Below, piece by piece: positions 1-8,239 of a stretch of 53,339 bases of DNA (positions within the stretch are counted from its first letter, which is position 1; every line of letters starts with the position of its first letter). The notes under the pieces were generated by a model. The model saw only the letters and a list, made by a program, of their open reading frames with translations. It was not told where the DNA came from and made no database searches. The stretch comes from Bacteroidales bacterium (lineage in GTDB: Bacteria; Bacteroidota; Bacteroidia; Bacteroidales; UBA932): positions 1-53,339 of the forward strand of contig JAFXUS010000075.1 in the NCBI GenBank assembly GCA_017535125.1, written 5' to 3'. The translations under genes were made by a program, and so were the position numbers.

Positions 1-25
1 AAACTAGTAACTAACTTACCAACAA

Positions 26-2200
26 CTAGTTGATGAACAGCATCTCGCGATACTTCGGCAGCGGCCACAACTTGTTGTCCACGAGTTCCTCGAGCTTGTC
101 GATGGGATAGCGCAAGGCGGAGAAGCTTTCGGCGATGTCATGATACGCGAGGGCGCGTTCGTAATCGTTTTCGATGATGTTGGCCTTCTTGCGGGCCTCG
201 CGCATGGCCGTGGCCTTGACGCGTACGTCCTCGACATATTTGTTGATGTCGCCGAGGATGGCCATCTCGGTGGTGCAGTTGGACAGGTCGCCGGAGATGC
301 CCTTCGCGTGGGTCACCTCCTGCAGGTGCTTCGCCGTGTAGTCGAGGGCGGCCGGGACGAGGTGGTTGAGCGCCATCCGAACCATCACGCGGGATTCGAT
401 CTGGACTTTCTTGATGTAAGTCTCCCATTTCACCTCGTTTCGGGCTTCCAGCTCCTTCTCCGTATAGACCCCTGTCTTGGTGAACATCCCGACGGCAGCA
501 GGCTTGGTAAACTCGCAGAACATCTTCGGGACGTTGGTCTCCACGTCCAGGCCGCGGCGCGTCGCCTCCTTCTTCCATTCCTCCGTGTAACCGTTACCGT
601 CGAAACAAACGACATCCAGCACCGAACGGATGATGGGCTTGAGGGCGTCCATGATGGCCACGTTGGTCTTCTTGCCGGCGGCGAGCTCTTTCTCCACGGC
701 GGCCTTGAAGTCGATGAGCTGTTCAGCCACGGCGGCATTCAGGGTGGTCATCGCGCCCGCACAGTTGGCGCAGGAACCCACGGCGCGGAACTCGAAGCGG
801 TTGCCGGTGAAGGCGAACGGCGAAGTGCGGTTGCGGTCGGTGTTGTCCACGAAAATCTCCGGAATCTCGACCAGACCGACGCTCTTGCCCTTCTTGCCCG
901 CAATCTCGATCGGGGTGTCGGAAGGGACTTCCAACAGCTTGTGGAGCACTTCGGTCATCGTGCGACCGAGGAAGGCGGACACGATGGCGGGCGGCGCCTC
1001 GTTGGCACCCAGGCGGTGCGCGTTGGTCGCGCTGGCGATGGAGGCCTTCAGCAGGGCGTTGTGCTTCTGTACAGCCGCAAGCACGTTCACGAAGAAAGTC
1101 ACGAACTGGAGGTTGCCCTTGGCGTCCTTGCCGGGGGCGAGCAGCTGCGCACCTCTGTCGGTGCCCAGCGACCAGTTGTTATGCTTGCCGGAGCCGTTCA
1201 CGCCTGCAAAGGGCTTCTCGTGCAGGAGCACCACGAAGCCGTGCTTGCGGGCGATGCGGCCCATCAGGTTCATGACGATCTGGTTCTGGTCGTTGGCGAG
1301 GTTGGTCTCGCCGTAGATCGGGGCCAGCTCGAACTGGTTCGGGGCCACCTCGTTGTGGCGGGTCTTGATGGGAATGCCCAGGCGGTGGCCGGCGACCTCG
1401 AGGTCACGCATGAAGGCGGCGACGCGGGTCGGGATGGCGCCGAAGTAGTGGTCGTCCAGCTGCTGGTTCTTCGAGGAGTTGTGGCCGAACAGGGTGCGGC
1501 CGGTGATCATCAGGTCCGTGCGGGCGGCGTAGAGTGCCTCGTCCACGAGGAAGTACTCCTGCTCCCAGCCGAGGTAGGAATAGACCTTGCTCACGCTCGG
1601 GTCGAAGTATTTGCAGATGGGCACGGCAGCGTCGCTGACGGCCTTGAGGGCCTTCTTGAGCGGGGTCTTGTAGTCGAGGGCCTCGCCGGTATAGGAAATG
1701 AAGACAGTCGGAATGCAAAGGGTATCGTCCAGGATGAAGACCGGGGAGGTCGGGTCCCAGGCAGTGTAACCACGGGCTTCGAAGGTGGCGCGGATGCCGC
1801 CGCTCGGGAAGGACGAGGCGTCCGGCTCCTGCTGCGCGAGCATCTTGCCGTCGAAGGTCTCGATGACGCCGCCCTTGCCGTCGTAGTCGATCAGGGAGTC
1901 ATGTTTCTCGGCGGTGCCTTCGGTCAGCGGCTGGAACCAGTGGGTGACGTGGGTGACGCCATGCTCCATGGCCCATTCCTTCATGCCTTTGGCAACGCCG
2001 TCGGCAGTCTTGCGGTCGAGGGCGTGACCACCCTCGATGCAGTCAAGCAAGGCGTGCAGGCTCTCAGCGTCGAGATACTTGCACATCTTCTTCCGGTCGA
2101 ACACCAGTTCACCGAAATAATCGGAAGTCTTGCCAGCGGGGACTTCTGCCGGAACCTCTTTCCGTTCGAAGGATTCCTTAACCAAATCAAATCTGTCCAT
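26..2200 (-). CDS. glnN: Glutamine synthetase type III
   Basis: Makes glutamine from glutamate, ammonia and ATP in the cytoplasm, and is the main ammonia-assimilation enzyme of many Bacteroidetes. The 724-residue product matches the GSIII family length (about 700-730) and is far longer than GSI. Visible signatures are GGIRATFEARGYTAWDP, RHNEVAPNQFELAP and NGSGKHNN (about residues 335-342), the last being the ATP/glutamate-binding glycine-rich motif. I chose the ATG at 2200, giving MDRFDLVKESF. An in-frame extension upstream to 2254 would run through the 2240-2270 hairpin and does not look like protein. The gene sits alone behind a leader of about 220 nt that carries an Asn/Gln-rich peptide and the hairpin, so it is probably attenuated in response to charged tRNA-Gln and/or tRNA-Asn (inference). 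Confidence 0.97.
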   Translation of the reverse strand: MDRFDLVKESFERKEVPAEVPAGKTSDYFGELVFDRKKMCKYLDAESLHALLDCIEGGHALDRKTADGVAKGMKEWAMEHGVTHVTHWFQPLTEGTAEKHDSLIDYDGKGGVIETFDGKMLAQQEPDASSFPSGGIRATFEARGYTAWDPTSPVFILDDTLCIPTVFISYTGEALDYKTPLKKALKAVSDAAVPICKYFDPSVSKVYSYLGWEQEYFLVDEALYAARTDLMITGRTLFGHNSSKNQQLDDHYFGAIPTRVAAFMRDLEVAGHRLGIPIKTRHNEVAPNQFELAPIYGETNLANDQNQIVMNLMGRIARKHGFVVLLHEKPFAGVNGSGKHNNWSLGTDRGAQLLAPGKDAKGNLQFVTFFVNVLAAVQKHNALLKASIASATNAHRLGANEAPPAIVSAFLGRTMTEVLHKLLEVPSDTPIEIAGKKGKSVGLVEIPEIFVDNTDRNRTSPFAFTGNRFEFRAVGSCANCAGAMTTLNAAVAEQLIDFKAAVEKELAAGKKTNVAIMDALKPIIRSVLDVVCFDGNGYTEEWKKEATRRGLDVETNVPKMFCEFTKPAAVGMFTKTGVYTEKELEARNEVKWETYIKKVQIESRVMVRMALNHLVPAALDYTAKHLQEVTHAKGISGDLSNCTTEMAILGDINKYVEDVRVKATAMREARKKANIIENDYERALAYHDIAESFSALRYPIDKLEELVDNKLWPLPKYREMLFIN

Positions 2201-2239
2201 AATTACACTATTTAAAACTAACTGATTCCCTTGAAAAGT

Positions 2240-2270
2240 AGAGAGGCTGGTCAACCTGACCAGCCTCTCT
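2240..2270 (-). terminator. Perfect 14-bp hairpin in the glnN leader, candidate attenuator
   Basis: The arms AGAGAGGCTGGTCA and TGACCAGCCTCTCT are exact complements around a 3-nt loop. On the minus strand the stem is followed by ACTTTTC, a short U-run, so termination strength is uncertain. The hairpin lies about 40 nt before the glnN start and 57 nt after the leader-peptide stop. The last codons of the leader (plus 2337-2345, read on the minus strand as AGCTTCTCT) can pair over 9 positions, one of them G-U, with the first arm (plus 2262-2270). That would be an antiterminator that competes with this hairpin. Role inferred from geometry. Confidence 0.65.
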
Positions 2271-2326
2271 GATATTCAAATTTTGTTATGTTCGCTTCTT
2301 TTTTTCATGTGCCGCATCGGCTGGTG

Positions 2327-2404
2327 TTATACGCACAGAGAAGCTCTCAGGACCTGCTGATTCTGAGACTGCTTCTGGTTATTATTATTGAACGTGCGTT
2401 TCAC
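2327..2404 (-). CDS. Asn/Gln-rich leader peptide of glnN
   Basis: This is a 25-codon frame with a GTG start at 2404 and TAA at 2327. Residues 6-17 read NNNNQKQSQNQQ, so 10 of 12 codons are AAT/AAC or CAG; the frame ends RASLCV. It begins about 25 nt downstream of a good Bacteroidetes -7 box and precedes the 14-bp hairpin and glnN. The codon choice matches the product of the downstream enzyme, as in the classical leader peptides of amino-acid operons. A TTG five codons upstream (2419) is an alternative start that keeps the same frame. Whether it is translated is inferred from position and composition. Confidence 0.7.
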   Translation of the reverse strand: MKRTFNNNNQKQSQNQQVLRASLCV

Positions 2405-2428
2405 TACTATCTGAACCAAAATTCGAGT

Positions 2429-2458
2429 GCAAGTTACGAAGAAAAATCGAAAATGCAA
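2429..2458 (-). promoter_or_regulatory. Predicted glnN promoter
   Basis: On the minus strand TTG (2458-2456) is followed by 19 nt and then TAACTTGC (2436-2429). This resembles the Bacteroidetes primary-sigma promoter (TTTG, 19-20 nt, TAnnTTTG) with one deviation in the -7 box. Transcription would begin near 2423, just before the leader peptide. The remaining 2201-2519 sequence holds only this promoter, the leader peptide, the hairpin and an AT-rich stretch after vapC. Confidence 0.55.
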
Positions 2459-2519
2459 TAGTTTTTCAAAACTTTTTAAAAGTTTTTATTATACCTCTTT
2501 ATATAGAAAAAAACTCCCC

Positions 2520-2927
2520 TTACAGGGCCATACGGTCCCAGTCTTCCGTGCGGAGGCCTTCGATGCGCTCGAAGTGGCGGAGGTTGTGGGTAACGAGCGT
2601 GAAGCCTTCCGTCAGGGCAGTGGCGGCAATTAGCAGGTCGAAGTCGTCGATGGAAAGCCCCTTGTTTTCCAGGTTGACCCGCAGGCGGGCATAGCGGTCC
2701 AGGGAGGACGTGATGGGTACGAGGTGGAAGCGCTTGCAGACGAAGCCGATTTCCTGGAGCTGCTTGGGCCGTCCGCCCTTGAATGCGCCGACGTACAGTT
2801 CCGCAAGGGTGATTTCGGACACGTGGCAGTTGCGGAACTCCGCGCGGAAGATGCGTTCCTGGACGCGCTGGTTCCCCTTGAACATGTCGATGAGGACATT
2901 GGTGTCCAGCAGGTATTGTCTCACCAT
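2520..2927 (-). CDS. vapC: PIN-domain toxin, VapC family
   Basis: A 135-residue single-domain PIN protein, the size expected for a VapC endoribonuclease, whose family cleaves tRNA or rRNA using Mg2+. The acidic site is complete: D8 in LLDTNVLID, E43 in TLAELY, D97 in DDFDLLIAA, and the polar residue N115 in VTHNLRHF. The start overlaps the end of the upstream vapB gene by 7 nt, the usual translational coupling of antitoxin and toxin. After the stop there is only a small CCCT/AGGG hairpin followed by a T-run, a weak terminator candidate. The RNA target cannot be read from the sequence. Confidence 0.88.
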   Translation of the reverse strand: MVRQYLLDTNVLIDMFKGNQRVQERIFRAEFRNCHVSEITLAELYVGAFKGGRPKQLQEIGFVCKRFHLVPITSSLDRYARLRVNLENKGLSIDDFDLLIAATALTEGFTLVTHNLRHFERIEGLRTEDWDRMAL

Positions 2928-3217
2928 GTTTCCATCTCCTCCACGCTGTGGCGCCCCTTGCGCAGTTCGTTCTCATATTCGACGGCCGTCATCGGGCCGC
3001 CCCACAGTTCGGGATCCCCGCTCAGCTCGGCGAACGGGCCGGTGAACGGGCCGGTGAACACCTCATCCTCCGCCGTCTTGGACAGAATGATCTGACCTTT
3101 CTCCGTGCGGATATCCAGGCTGTCCCGCTCGTTGAGGGACAGCGCTTTAAGAATGCTGGCCGGGAGGATGATCCCCTTGCTGTTGCCGATTCGCAGTACC
3201 TGTGTCCTGGTCTTCAT
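2921..3217 (-). CDS. vapB: AbrB/MazE-type antitoxin, VapB family
   Basis: A 98-residue antitoxin partner of the adjacent PIN toxin. The N-terminus (TQVLRIGNSKGIILPASIL) is a swapped-hairpin AbrB/MazE DNA-binding domain. The C-terminal half, ending near VEEMETW, is the likely toxin-binding segment. I chose the ATG at 3217, because upstream in-frame starts fall inside the -7 promoter element. A 12-bp tandem duplication (3032-3055, unit gaacgggccggt) encodes the repeated TGPFTGPF in the linker, a recent in-frame slippage. It probably represses its own promoter through the TTATAACAT repeats upstream. Confidence 0.85.
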   Translation of the reverse strand: MKTRTQVLRIGNSKGIILPASILKALSLNERDSLDIRTEKGQIILSKTAEDEVFTGPFTGPFAELSGDPELWGGPMTAVEYENELRKGRHSVEEMETW

Positions 3218-3232
3218 TTTCTTTCTTTTTCG

Positions 3233-3276
3233 CAAAGATAGGAAATTATAACATAATTCGCAACTTGTTATAACAT
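3233..3276 (-). promoter_or_regulatory. vapBC promoter with paired operator-like repeats
   Basis: On the minus strand TTG (3263-3261), a 20-nt spacer and TATCTTTG (3240-3233) form an excellent Bacteroidetes promoter. Two direct copies of TTATAACAT (plus 3246-3254 and 3268-3276) are 22 bp apart, about two helical turns. One lies in the spacer and the other just upstream of the -33 box, which is a natural place for an autorepressing VapB or VapBC complex. Confidence 0.6.
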
Positions 3277-3297
3277 ATATTTCTAGGCTTCCAATTA

Positions 3298-3328
3298 TTG
3301 CAATCCTTGCGCAAATCCGCTATCTTTG
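3298..3328 (+). promoter_or_regulatory. Predicted nadE promoter
   Basis: TTG (3298-3300), a 20-nt spacer and TATCTTTG (3321-3328) match the Bacteroidetes consensus exactly in spacing. The nadE ATG is at 3334, so the transcript would have almost no 5' untranslated region. Confidence 0.65.
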
Positions 3329-3333
3329 CGTCT

Positions 3334-5268
3334 ATGAAGCATCTTGGACTGATCCGTGTGGCGGCGGCGATGCCGCGCGTCCACGTGGCCGACCCGGCGG
3401 CGAATGCCCGGGAGATCCTTCAGTTGTGCCAGGACCTGAAAGCACAGCGTCCGTCCGTGGTCGTTTTCCCGGAACTGAGCGTCACGGGTTACACCTGCGC
3501 CGACCTCTTCGGCCAGAACCGCCTGCTGGAAGACGCGGAAGCGGCTGTGGCAGAGATCGTCGCGAAGACGGCGAAGCTCGACGCAATGATCGTCTTCGGC
3601 GCCCCGGTACGCCACGCCGGACGGCTTTACAACTGTGCCGTGGCGGCCCGCGGAGGCAGGATCCTGGGCATCGTGCCCAAGAGCTACCTCGCCGGCAACG
3701 GCGAATTCTACGAGCCGCGCTGGTTCTCGCCCGCCCGTTCCCTTCCCTGCGGAGGCGCCCGCATCCGTTTCGCGGGCCAGGAGGACGTCCTCCTCGGCAC
3801 GCGCCAGCTTTTCCGCATCGGAGAAGCGACGGCTGCCATCGAGATCTGCCAGGACCTCTGGGTGCCCGTCCCGCCCTGCTCGCAGGCCGCCCTGGCCGGC
3901 GCGCAGCTGATCCTGAACCTCTCCGCCAGCAACGACTACCTCTTCAAACACGAATACCGCAAGAGCCTCGTCGGCGCCACCGCCTCCCGGCTCTACGCCG
4001 CATACGTCTATTGTTCCTGCGCCGAGGGCGAGTCCACCACGGACCTCGTCTGGTCGGGCGCCTCGCTGATCTGCGAGAACGGCTCCTTCCTCGCTGAGGC
4101 AGAGCGCTTTGCGCGCGGCAGCCGCTTCATCGTCGCCGACGTGGACGTCGAGCGCCTGGAGACGCTGCGCGCCAAGGAGCACAGCTTCGGTTTCGAGGGT
4201 CCCGTGCCGCCCTATTGCGTCCAGGACGCGGGCGAAGCCGCCCCGACCGACTTCGAGGCGAAGCTGCTTCGCCGCATCGAGCCGCATCCCTTCGTCCCGC
4301 AGGGCGATCCGGAGGCGCTCGGCGTGCGCTGCCGCGAAATCCTCGCCGCCCAGGTGGCGGGCCTGATCACGCGTCTGGAGCACATCCATTGCCAGAAGGC
4401 CGTCATCGGCGTGTCCGGCGGCCTGGATTCGACCCTCGCGCTGCTCGTGACCGCGCTGGCCTTCGACACCCTCGGCATCCCGCGCGAGAACATCATCGGC
4501 GTCACCATGCCCGGCTTCGGCACCACGCACCGCACCCACGACAACTCCGTGGACCTGATGCGCGAACTGGGCACCACTTCCCGTGAAATCTCCATCGTCC
4601 CCGCCGTACGGCAGCATTTCGCCGACATCGGCCAGGACGAGAACAAGCATGACCTCACCTACGAGAACTCCCAGGCGCGCGAACGCACGCAGCTGCTGAT
4701 GGACATCGCCGGCAAGGAAGGCGGCATCGTCATCGGTACGGGCGACCTCTCCGAGCTCGCCCTCGGCTGGTGCACCTACAACGGCGACCACATGTCCATG
4801 TACGGCGTCAACGCCAGCGTCCCCAAGACCCTGGTACGCACGCTGGTCCGCTGGGCGGCCGACAACAAGTTTGACGCCACCGGCGACATCCACAAGACGC
4901 TGCTGGACATCGTGGATACCCCGATCAGCCCCGAGCTGCTGCCCGCCGACAAGGAGGGCAAGATCGCCCAGAAGACAGAAGATACCGTCGGTCCGTACGA
5001 GCTGCACGACTTCTTCCTCTACCACTTCTTCCGTTCCGGCGCCAGCCCCGACAAACTGCTCTTCCTGGCCCGCAAGGCCTTCGCGGGCGTCTATGACGAC
5101 GCCACGCTCCGGAAATGGCTGGAGACCTTCCTGAAGCGTTTCTTCCAGCAGCAGTTCAAGCGTTCCTGCCTGCCCGACGGGCCGAAGGTCGGCTCCGTGT
5201 CGCTCTCGCCGCGCGGCGACTGGCGCGCCCCCTCCGATCTGGAGACCTGGTGGAAACTCAGCGAGTAA
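3334..5268 (+). CDS. nadE: Glutamine-dependent NAD+ synthetase
   Basis: Amidates deamido-NAD to NAD using ammonia released from glutamine. The 644-residue protein has two domains. The N-terminal nitrilase-type amidotransferase carries the triad E47 (FPELSVTG), K115 (VPKSYL) and C172 (IEICQDLW). The C-terminal N-type ATP pyrophosphatase domain has the P-loop SGGLDST at residues 361-367. The length agrees with bacterial two-domain NadE. I chose the ATG at 3334 because it lies just after the -7 box and the product then begins MKHLGLIRVAAA. The next gene follows after 3 nt, so it is the first gene of a short operon. Confidence 0.96.
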   Translation: MKHLGLIRVAAAMPRVHVADPAANAREILQLCQDLKAQRPSVVVFPELSVTGYTCADLFGQNRLLEDAEAAVAEIVAKTAKLDAMIVFGAPVRHAGRLYNCAVAARGGRILGIVPKSYLAGNGEFYEPRWFSPARSLPCGGARIRFAGQEDVLLGTRQLFRIGEATAAIEICQDLWVPVPPCSQAALAGAQLILNLSASNDYLFKHEYRKSLVGATASRLYAAYVYCSCAEGESTTDLVWSGASLICENGSFLAEAERFARGSRFIVADVDVERLETLRAKEHSFGFEGPVPPYCVQDAGEAAPTDFEAKLLRRIEPHPFVPQGDPEALGVRCREILAAQVAGLITRLEHIHCQKAVIGVSGGLDSTLALLVTALAFDTLGIPRENIIGVTMPGFGTTHRTHDNSVDLMRELGTTSREISIVPAVRQHFADIGQDENKHDLTYENSQARERTQLLMDIAGKEGGIVIGTGDLSELALGWCTYNGDHMSMYGVNASVPKTLVRTLVRWAADNKFDATGDIHKTLLDIVDTPISPELLPADKEGKIAQKTEDTVGPYELHDFFLYHFFRSGASPDKLLFLARKAFAGVYDDATLRKWLETFLKRFFQQQFKRSCLPDGPKVGSVSLSPRGDWRAPSDLETWWKLSE

Positions 5269-5271
5269 GCG

Positions 5272-6684
5272 ATGTTCGAGCGAATCGTCTCCGTCCTGAA
5301 TGACATCATCTGGAGCCCCGTCCTGGTCGTGCTCCTGGTGGGGGCGGGACTGTATTTCTCTTTCCGCACCCGATTCGTGCAGGTGCGTCGCTTCGGCCTG
5401 ATGATACGCTCGCTGTTCGCTTCCGCGGAGAAATCCGAGGACGGCAAACAGCACGGCATTTCTTCGTTCGAGGCTTTCTGCGTGGCCTTGTCCGGCCGCG
5501 TGGGCACGGGCAACATCGTCGGTGTGGCCACGGCCATCGCCCTCGGCGGCCCGGGCGCCATCTTCTGGATGTGGATCATCGCCTTCTTCGGTGCTTCGAC
5601 GGCTTTCGTCGAATCCACCCTCGCGCAGCAATACAAGTTCCGGCACGCGTCAGGTTTCCGCGGCGGTCCGGCATCCTACATTGAAAAGGGCCTCAAGGCC
5701 CGCTGGCTGGGTGTCCTGTTCTCCATCCTGGTCCTCATCGGCTACGGTACTTTCCTGCCTACGGTGCAGTCCAACGGCATGGCCAATGCGCTGGGCAACT
5801 CTTTCCAGCTTTCTCCGCTCGTTTCCGGCCTCGGCCTCGCGTTCCTGCTGGGACTCGTGATTATCGGAGGCATCAAGAGCATCGCCCGCGTGGCGTCCAT
5901 CGTGACGCCCTTCATGGCGCTGGGCTACATCATCATCACCATCGTGGTCATCGCTCAGCATATCGACGCCGTTCCGGGCGTTTTCAAGGCCATCGTGACC
6001 AATGCCTTCGGCATCAACCCGCTGGCGGGCGGCATCCTCGGATCCACCATCATGATGGGTGTCAAGCGCGGCATCTTCTCGAACGAAGCCGGCCAGGGCG
6101 GCGGGGCCATCGTGTCTGCCTCTGCGGCCGTCTCGCACCCCGCCAAACAGGGCCTGGTGCAGGCTTTTTCCGTCTATGTGGACACCCTGCTCATCTGCAC
6201 CGCCACGGCGTTGATGATCCTTTGTTCCGGCAGCTACAACATCTTCGACGCCAGGACCGGCGACATGCTGGTGGCGAACGCCCCGCAGCTGGGCGACAAT
6301 TACGTCGGCTTCACGCAAACGGCCGTGGACTCCGTCCTGACGGGCTTCGGCGGCACCTTCGTGAGCATCGCGCTCGTGTTCTTCGTGTTCACGACCGTGA
6401 TGGCCTACTACTTCTACGGCGAGTCCAGCATCATGCAGATCTTTGCCGGACGTCCCGAAAAGCGCAGGACCGAGCGACTCTGCATCTGGATCTTCCGTTT
6501 CACGCTGCTGGGCATGGTCGTGTTCGGCGCCCTGCACGAAGCGAACGTCATCTGGCAGCTGGGCGACGTGGGCGTGGGCCTGACGGCCTGGATCAACGTC
6601 GTCGTGCTGCTGCTCCTCTGTCCGCAGGCCATCAAGGCCCTGCGGGAATATGAAACCTTCGTCAAGAACAATCCCAGGAAATGA
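5272..6684 (+). CDS. Sodium:alanine/glycine symporter, AGCS family
   Basis: An inner-membrane permease of 470 residues with about ten hydrophobic segments. It belongs to the alanine/glycine:cation symporter family (AlsT/GlnT/AgcS type). Family features seen include the GRVGTGNIVGVATAIALGG segment near residues 73-91, followed by GPGAIFWMW, and the GIFSNEAGQGGG motif near residue 265. It probably takes up alanine, glycine or glutamine with sodium; the substrate cannot be fixed from sequence. It starts 3 nt after nadE and its stop overlaps the next start (ATGA), so the three genes are likely co-transcribed. Confidence 0.92.
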   Translation: MFERIVSVLNDIIWSPVLVVLLVGAGLYFSFRTRFVQVRRFGLMIRSLFASAEKSEDGKQHGISSFEAFCVALSGRVGTGNIVGVATAIALGGPGAIFWMWIIAFFGASTAFVESTLAQQYKFRHASGFRGGPASYIEKGLKARWLGVLFSILVLIGYGTFLPTVQSNGMANALGNSFQLSPLVSGLGLAFLLGLVIIGGIKSIARVASIVTPFMALGYIIITIVVIAQHIDAVPGVFKAIVTNAFGINPLAGGILGSTIMMGVKRGIFSNEAGQGGGAIVSASAAVSHPAKQGLVQAFSVYVDTLLICTATALMILCSGSYNIFDARTGDMLVANAPQLGDNYVGFTQTAVDSVLTGFGGTFVSIALVFFVFTTVMAYYFYGESSIMQIFAGRPEKRRTERLCIWIFRFTLLGMVVFGALHEANVIWQLGDVGVGLTAWINVVVLLLLCPQAIKALREYETFVKNNPRK

Positions 6685-7085
6685 CCGTACAACCTTACCG
6701 CCACGAGGTCAAATACTACGAGACCGACAAGATGGGCATCACCCATCATTCCAACTATATCCGCATCATGGAAGAAGCCCGCATCGACTGGATGGACCAG
6801 CTGGGTTACGGCTTCGACCGCATGGAGGCCGAAGGCATCGTTTCGCCCGTCGTTGGCGTGAGCGTCAACTATAAGAAAACCACGACGTTCAAGGATGTGA
6901 TTGAAGTGGAGGTTAAGGTCAAATCCCTCAGCGAAGTCAAGCTCGTCATCGCCTACACGATGCGCGTCGAAGGCAAGATCGTCTGCACTGCCGAGAGCAC
7001 CCACTGCTTCTTCGACGCCGGCCGCCCGGCCGTCATCGCCGACCGCTTCCCGAGCCTCTATGAGGCGATGAAGGCAACAATTTAA
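6681..7085 (+). CDS. Acyl-CoA thioesterase, hotdog fold (YbgC/4HBT type)
   Basis: A 134-residue single hotdog-fold protein of the 4-hydroxybenzoyl-CoA thioesterase family. The segment YETDKMGITHHSNYIRIMEEAR corresponds to the family active-site region; the aspartate in YETD is at the catalytic position and the HHSNY helix start is conserved. It likely hydrolyses a short or aromatic acyl-CoA; the substrate is unknown. The start overlaps the symporter stop by 4 nt. Its stop overlaps that of lysA on the other strand (7082-7085), and no terminator lies between the convergent genes. Confidence 0.85.
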   Translation: MTVQPYRHEVKYYETDKMGITHHSNYIRIMEEARIDWMDQLGYGFDRMEAEGIVSPVVGVSVNYKKTTTFKDVIEVEVKVKSLSEVKLVIAYTMRVEGKIVCTAESTHCFFDAGRPAVIADRFPSLYEAMKATI

Positions 7086-8239
7086 CCTTCCCAGAAGAAG
7101 GCCTCGGGGAGCGGGTGGCAGTTGTAGCGGGAGGCCATGGCTTCGCCGTAGGCGCCGGCGGAGCGGATGGCGATGAAGTCGCCGCGGTGGCACTTGTCCA
7201 TCGAAAACTCCTTCACGAAGACGTCGGAACTCTCGCAGACGGGGCCGACCACGTCGTAGATCTCCTCCGGTTCATTGGAAGAAATATTCTCCACACGGTG
7301 ATAGGCGCGGTACATCGCCGGACGGACCAGTTCGGTCATGCTGCCGTCGATGATGGCGAACTGCTTGTGCGTGCCCTGCTTGACGTAGAGCACCCGCGAG
7401 ATCAGCGACCCGCAGGGCGCCACGATGCTGCGGCCCGGTTCGAAGTGAACGATTGTGCCCTGAGGCAGCTTCAGATGCTTGCGGAAGACGTCGAACCAAC
7501 CCTCGAAATCAGCGATGGGCAGGTGGTTCGGGTGCTGGTAATTGATGCCCAGGCCTCCGCCCACATTGATGTCGCCCACCGGGCGGCCGCCGCGCTGCAG
7601 GCGCACGACCAGTTCGTTGATGCGGTTGCAGAGCGCAATGAAATCACTCATGTCGAGGATCTGCGAACCGATGTGGAAGTGCATGCCCACATAGCGCACG
7701 TGCGGCAGGCTCAGCGCCAGGTCCATCACCTCGTCCAGCTGCTCGTAGTTGATGCCGAATTTGTTCTCCGCGAGGCCCGTCGTGATGCCGGCGTGCGTGT
7801 GCGCGCCGATGTCCGGGTTGATGCGCAGGGCCACGGGGGCCGTTTTCCCCATCTCCCCCGCCAGCTCGTTGATGATCTGGAGCTCGGCGGCGGATTCGAC
7901 GTTGAAGCGGGAAATGCCGGCCTCGAGCGCGAGGCGGATCTCCGCGTCGCTCTTGCCCACGCCCGCGAATACGATGCCGTCCGCCGGGAATCCGGCCGCG
8001 AGCGCCGCCTCCACTTCTCCCCCGCTCACGCAGTCGGCGCCGAAGCCGCGCGCGGCAATCTCCGCGAGGATGCGCGGATTATAGTTCGCCTTGACCGCGT
8101 AGTGCACCCGGAACTCGGGATTGCGGTCCAGCTGCGCACGCACGAAATCGAGCGTACGACGCAGCAGGGGCAGGTCGTAGAAATAGAACGGGGTCCGCAG
8201 ACCCGCGAACTGTTCTACCGGAAAATCGCCTTTCAGCAT
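7082..8239 (-). CDS. lysA: Diaminopimelate decarboxylase
   Basis: Catalyses the last step of lysine synthesis, decarboxylation of meso-diaminopimelate with PLP. The 385-residue fold-III decarboxylase shows the PLP lysine K50 in HYAVKANYNP, the HIGSQ motif, the glycine-rich GGGLGI phosphate loop, and GPVCESSDVF with the cysteine contributed across the dimer. It is the last gene of the 14-gene minus-strand cluster and overlaps the lysC stop by 1 nt (TAATG). Confidence 0.96.
   Translation of the reverse strand: MLKGDFPVEQFAGLRTPFYFYDLPLLRRTLDFVRAQLDRNPEFRVHYAVKANYNPRILAEIAARGFGADCVSGGEVEAALAAGFPADGIVFAGVGKSDAEIRLALEAGISRFNVESAAELQIINELAGEMGKTAPVALRINPDIGAHTHAGITTGLAENKFGINYEQLDEVMDLALSLPHVRYVGMHFHIGSQILDMSDFIALCNRINELVVRLQRGGRPVGDINVGGGLGINYQHPNHLPIADFEGWFDVFRKHLKLPQGTIVHFEPGRSIVAPCGSLISRVLYVKQGTHKQFAIIDGSMTELVRPAMYRAYHRVENISSNEPEEIYDVVGPVCESSDVFVKEFSMDKCHRGDFIAIRSAGAYGEAMASRYNCHPLPEAFFWEG

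Noticed and set aside
23..32. Palindrome CAACTAGTTG around the glnN stop codon.
   Set aside because: Short, AT-rich, not followed by a T-run, and at the window edge; too weak to call a terminator.
140..2215. A 691-codon open frame on the plus strand opposite glnN.
   Set aside because: It is the antisense of a strongly conserved GSIII gene in GC-rich DNA. The translation is low-complexity (Val/Gly/His/Glu/Asp-rich) with no recognisable domain.
3295..5646. A 783-codon minus-strand frame opposite nadE and the symporter gene.
   Set aside because: Crosses two genuine genes in antisense and shows only biased composition.
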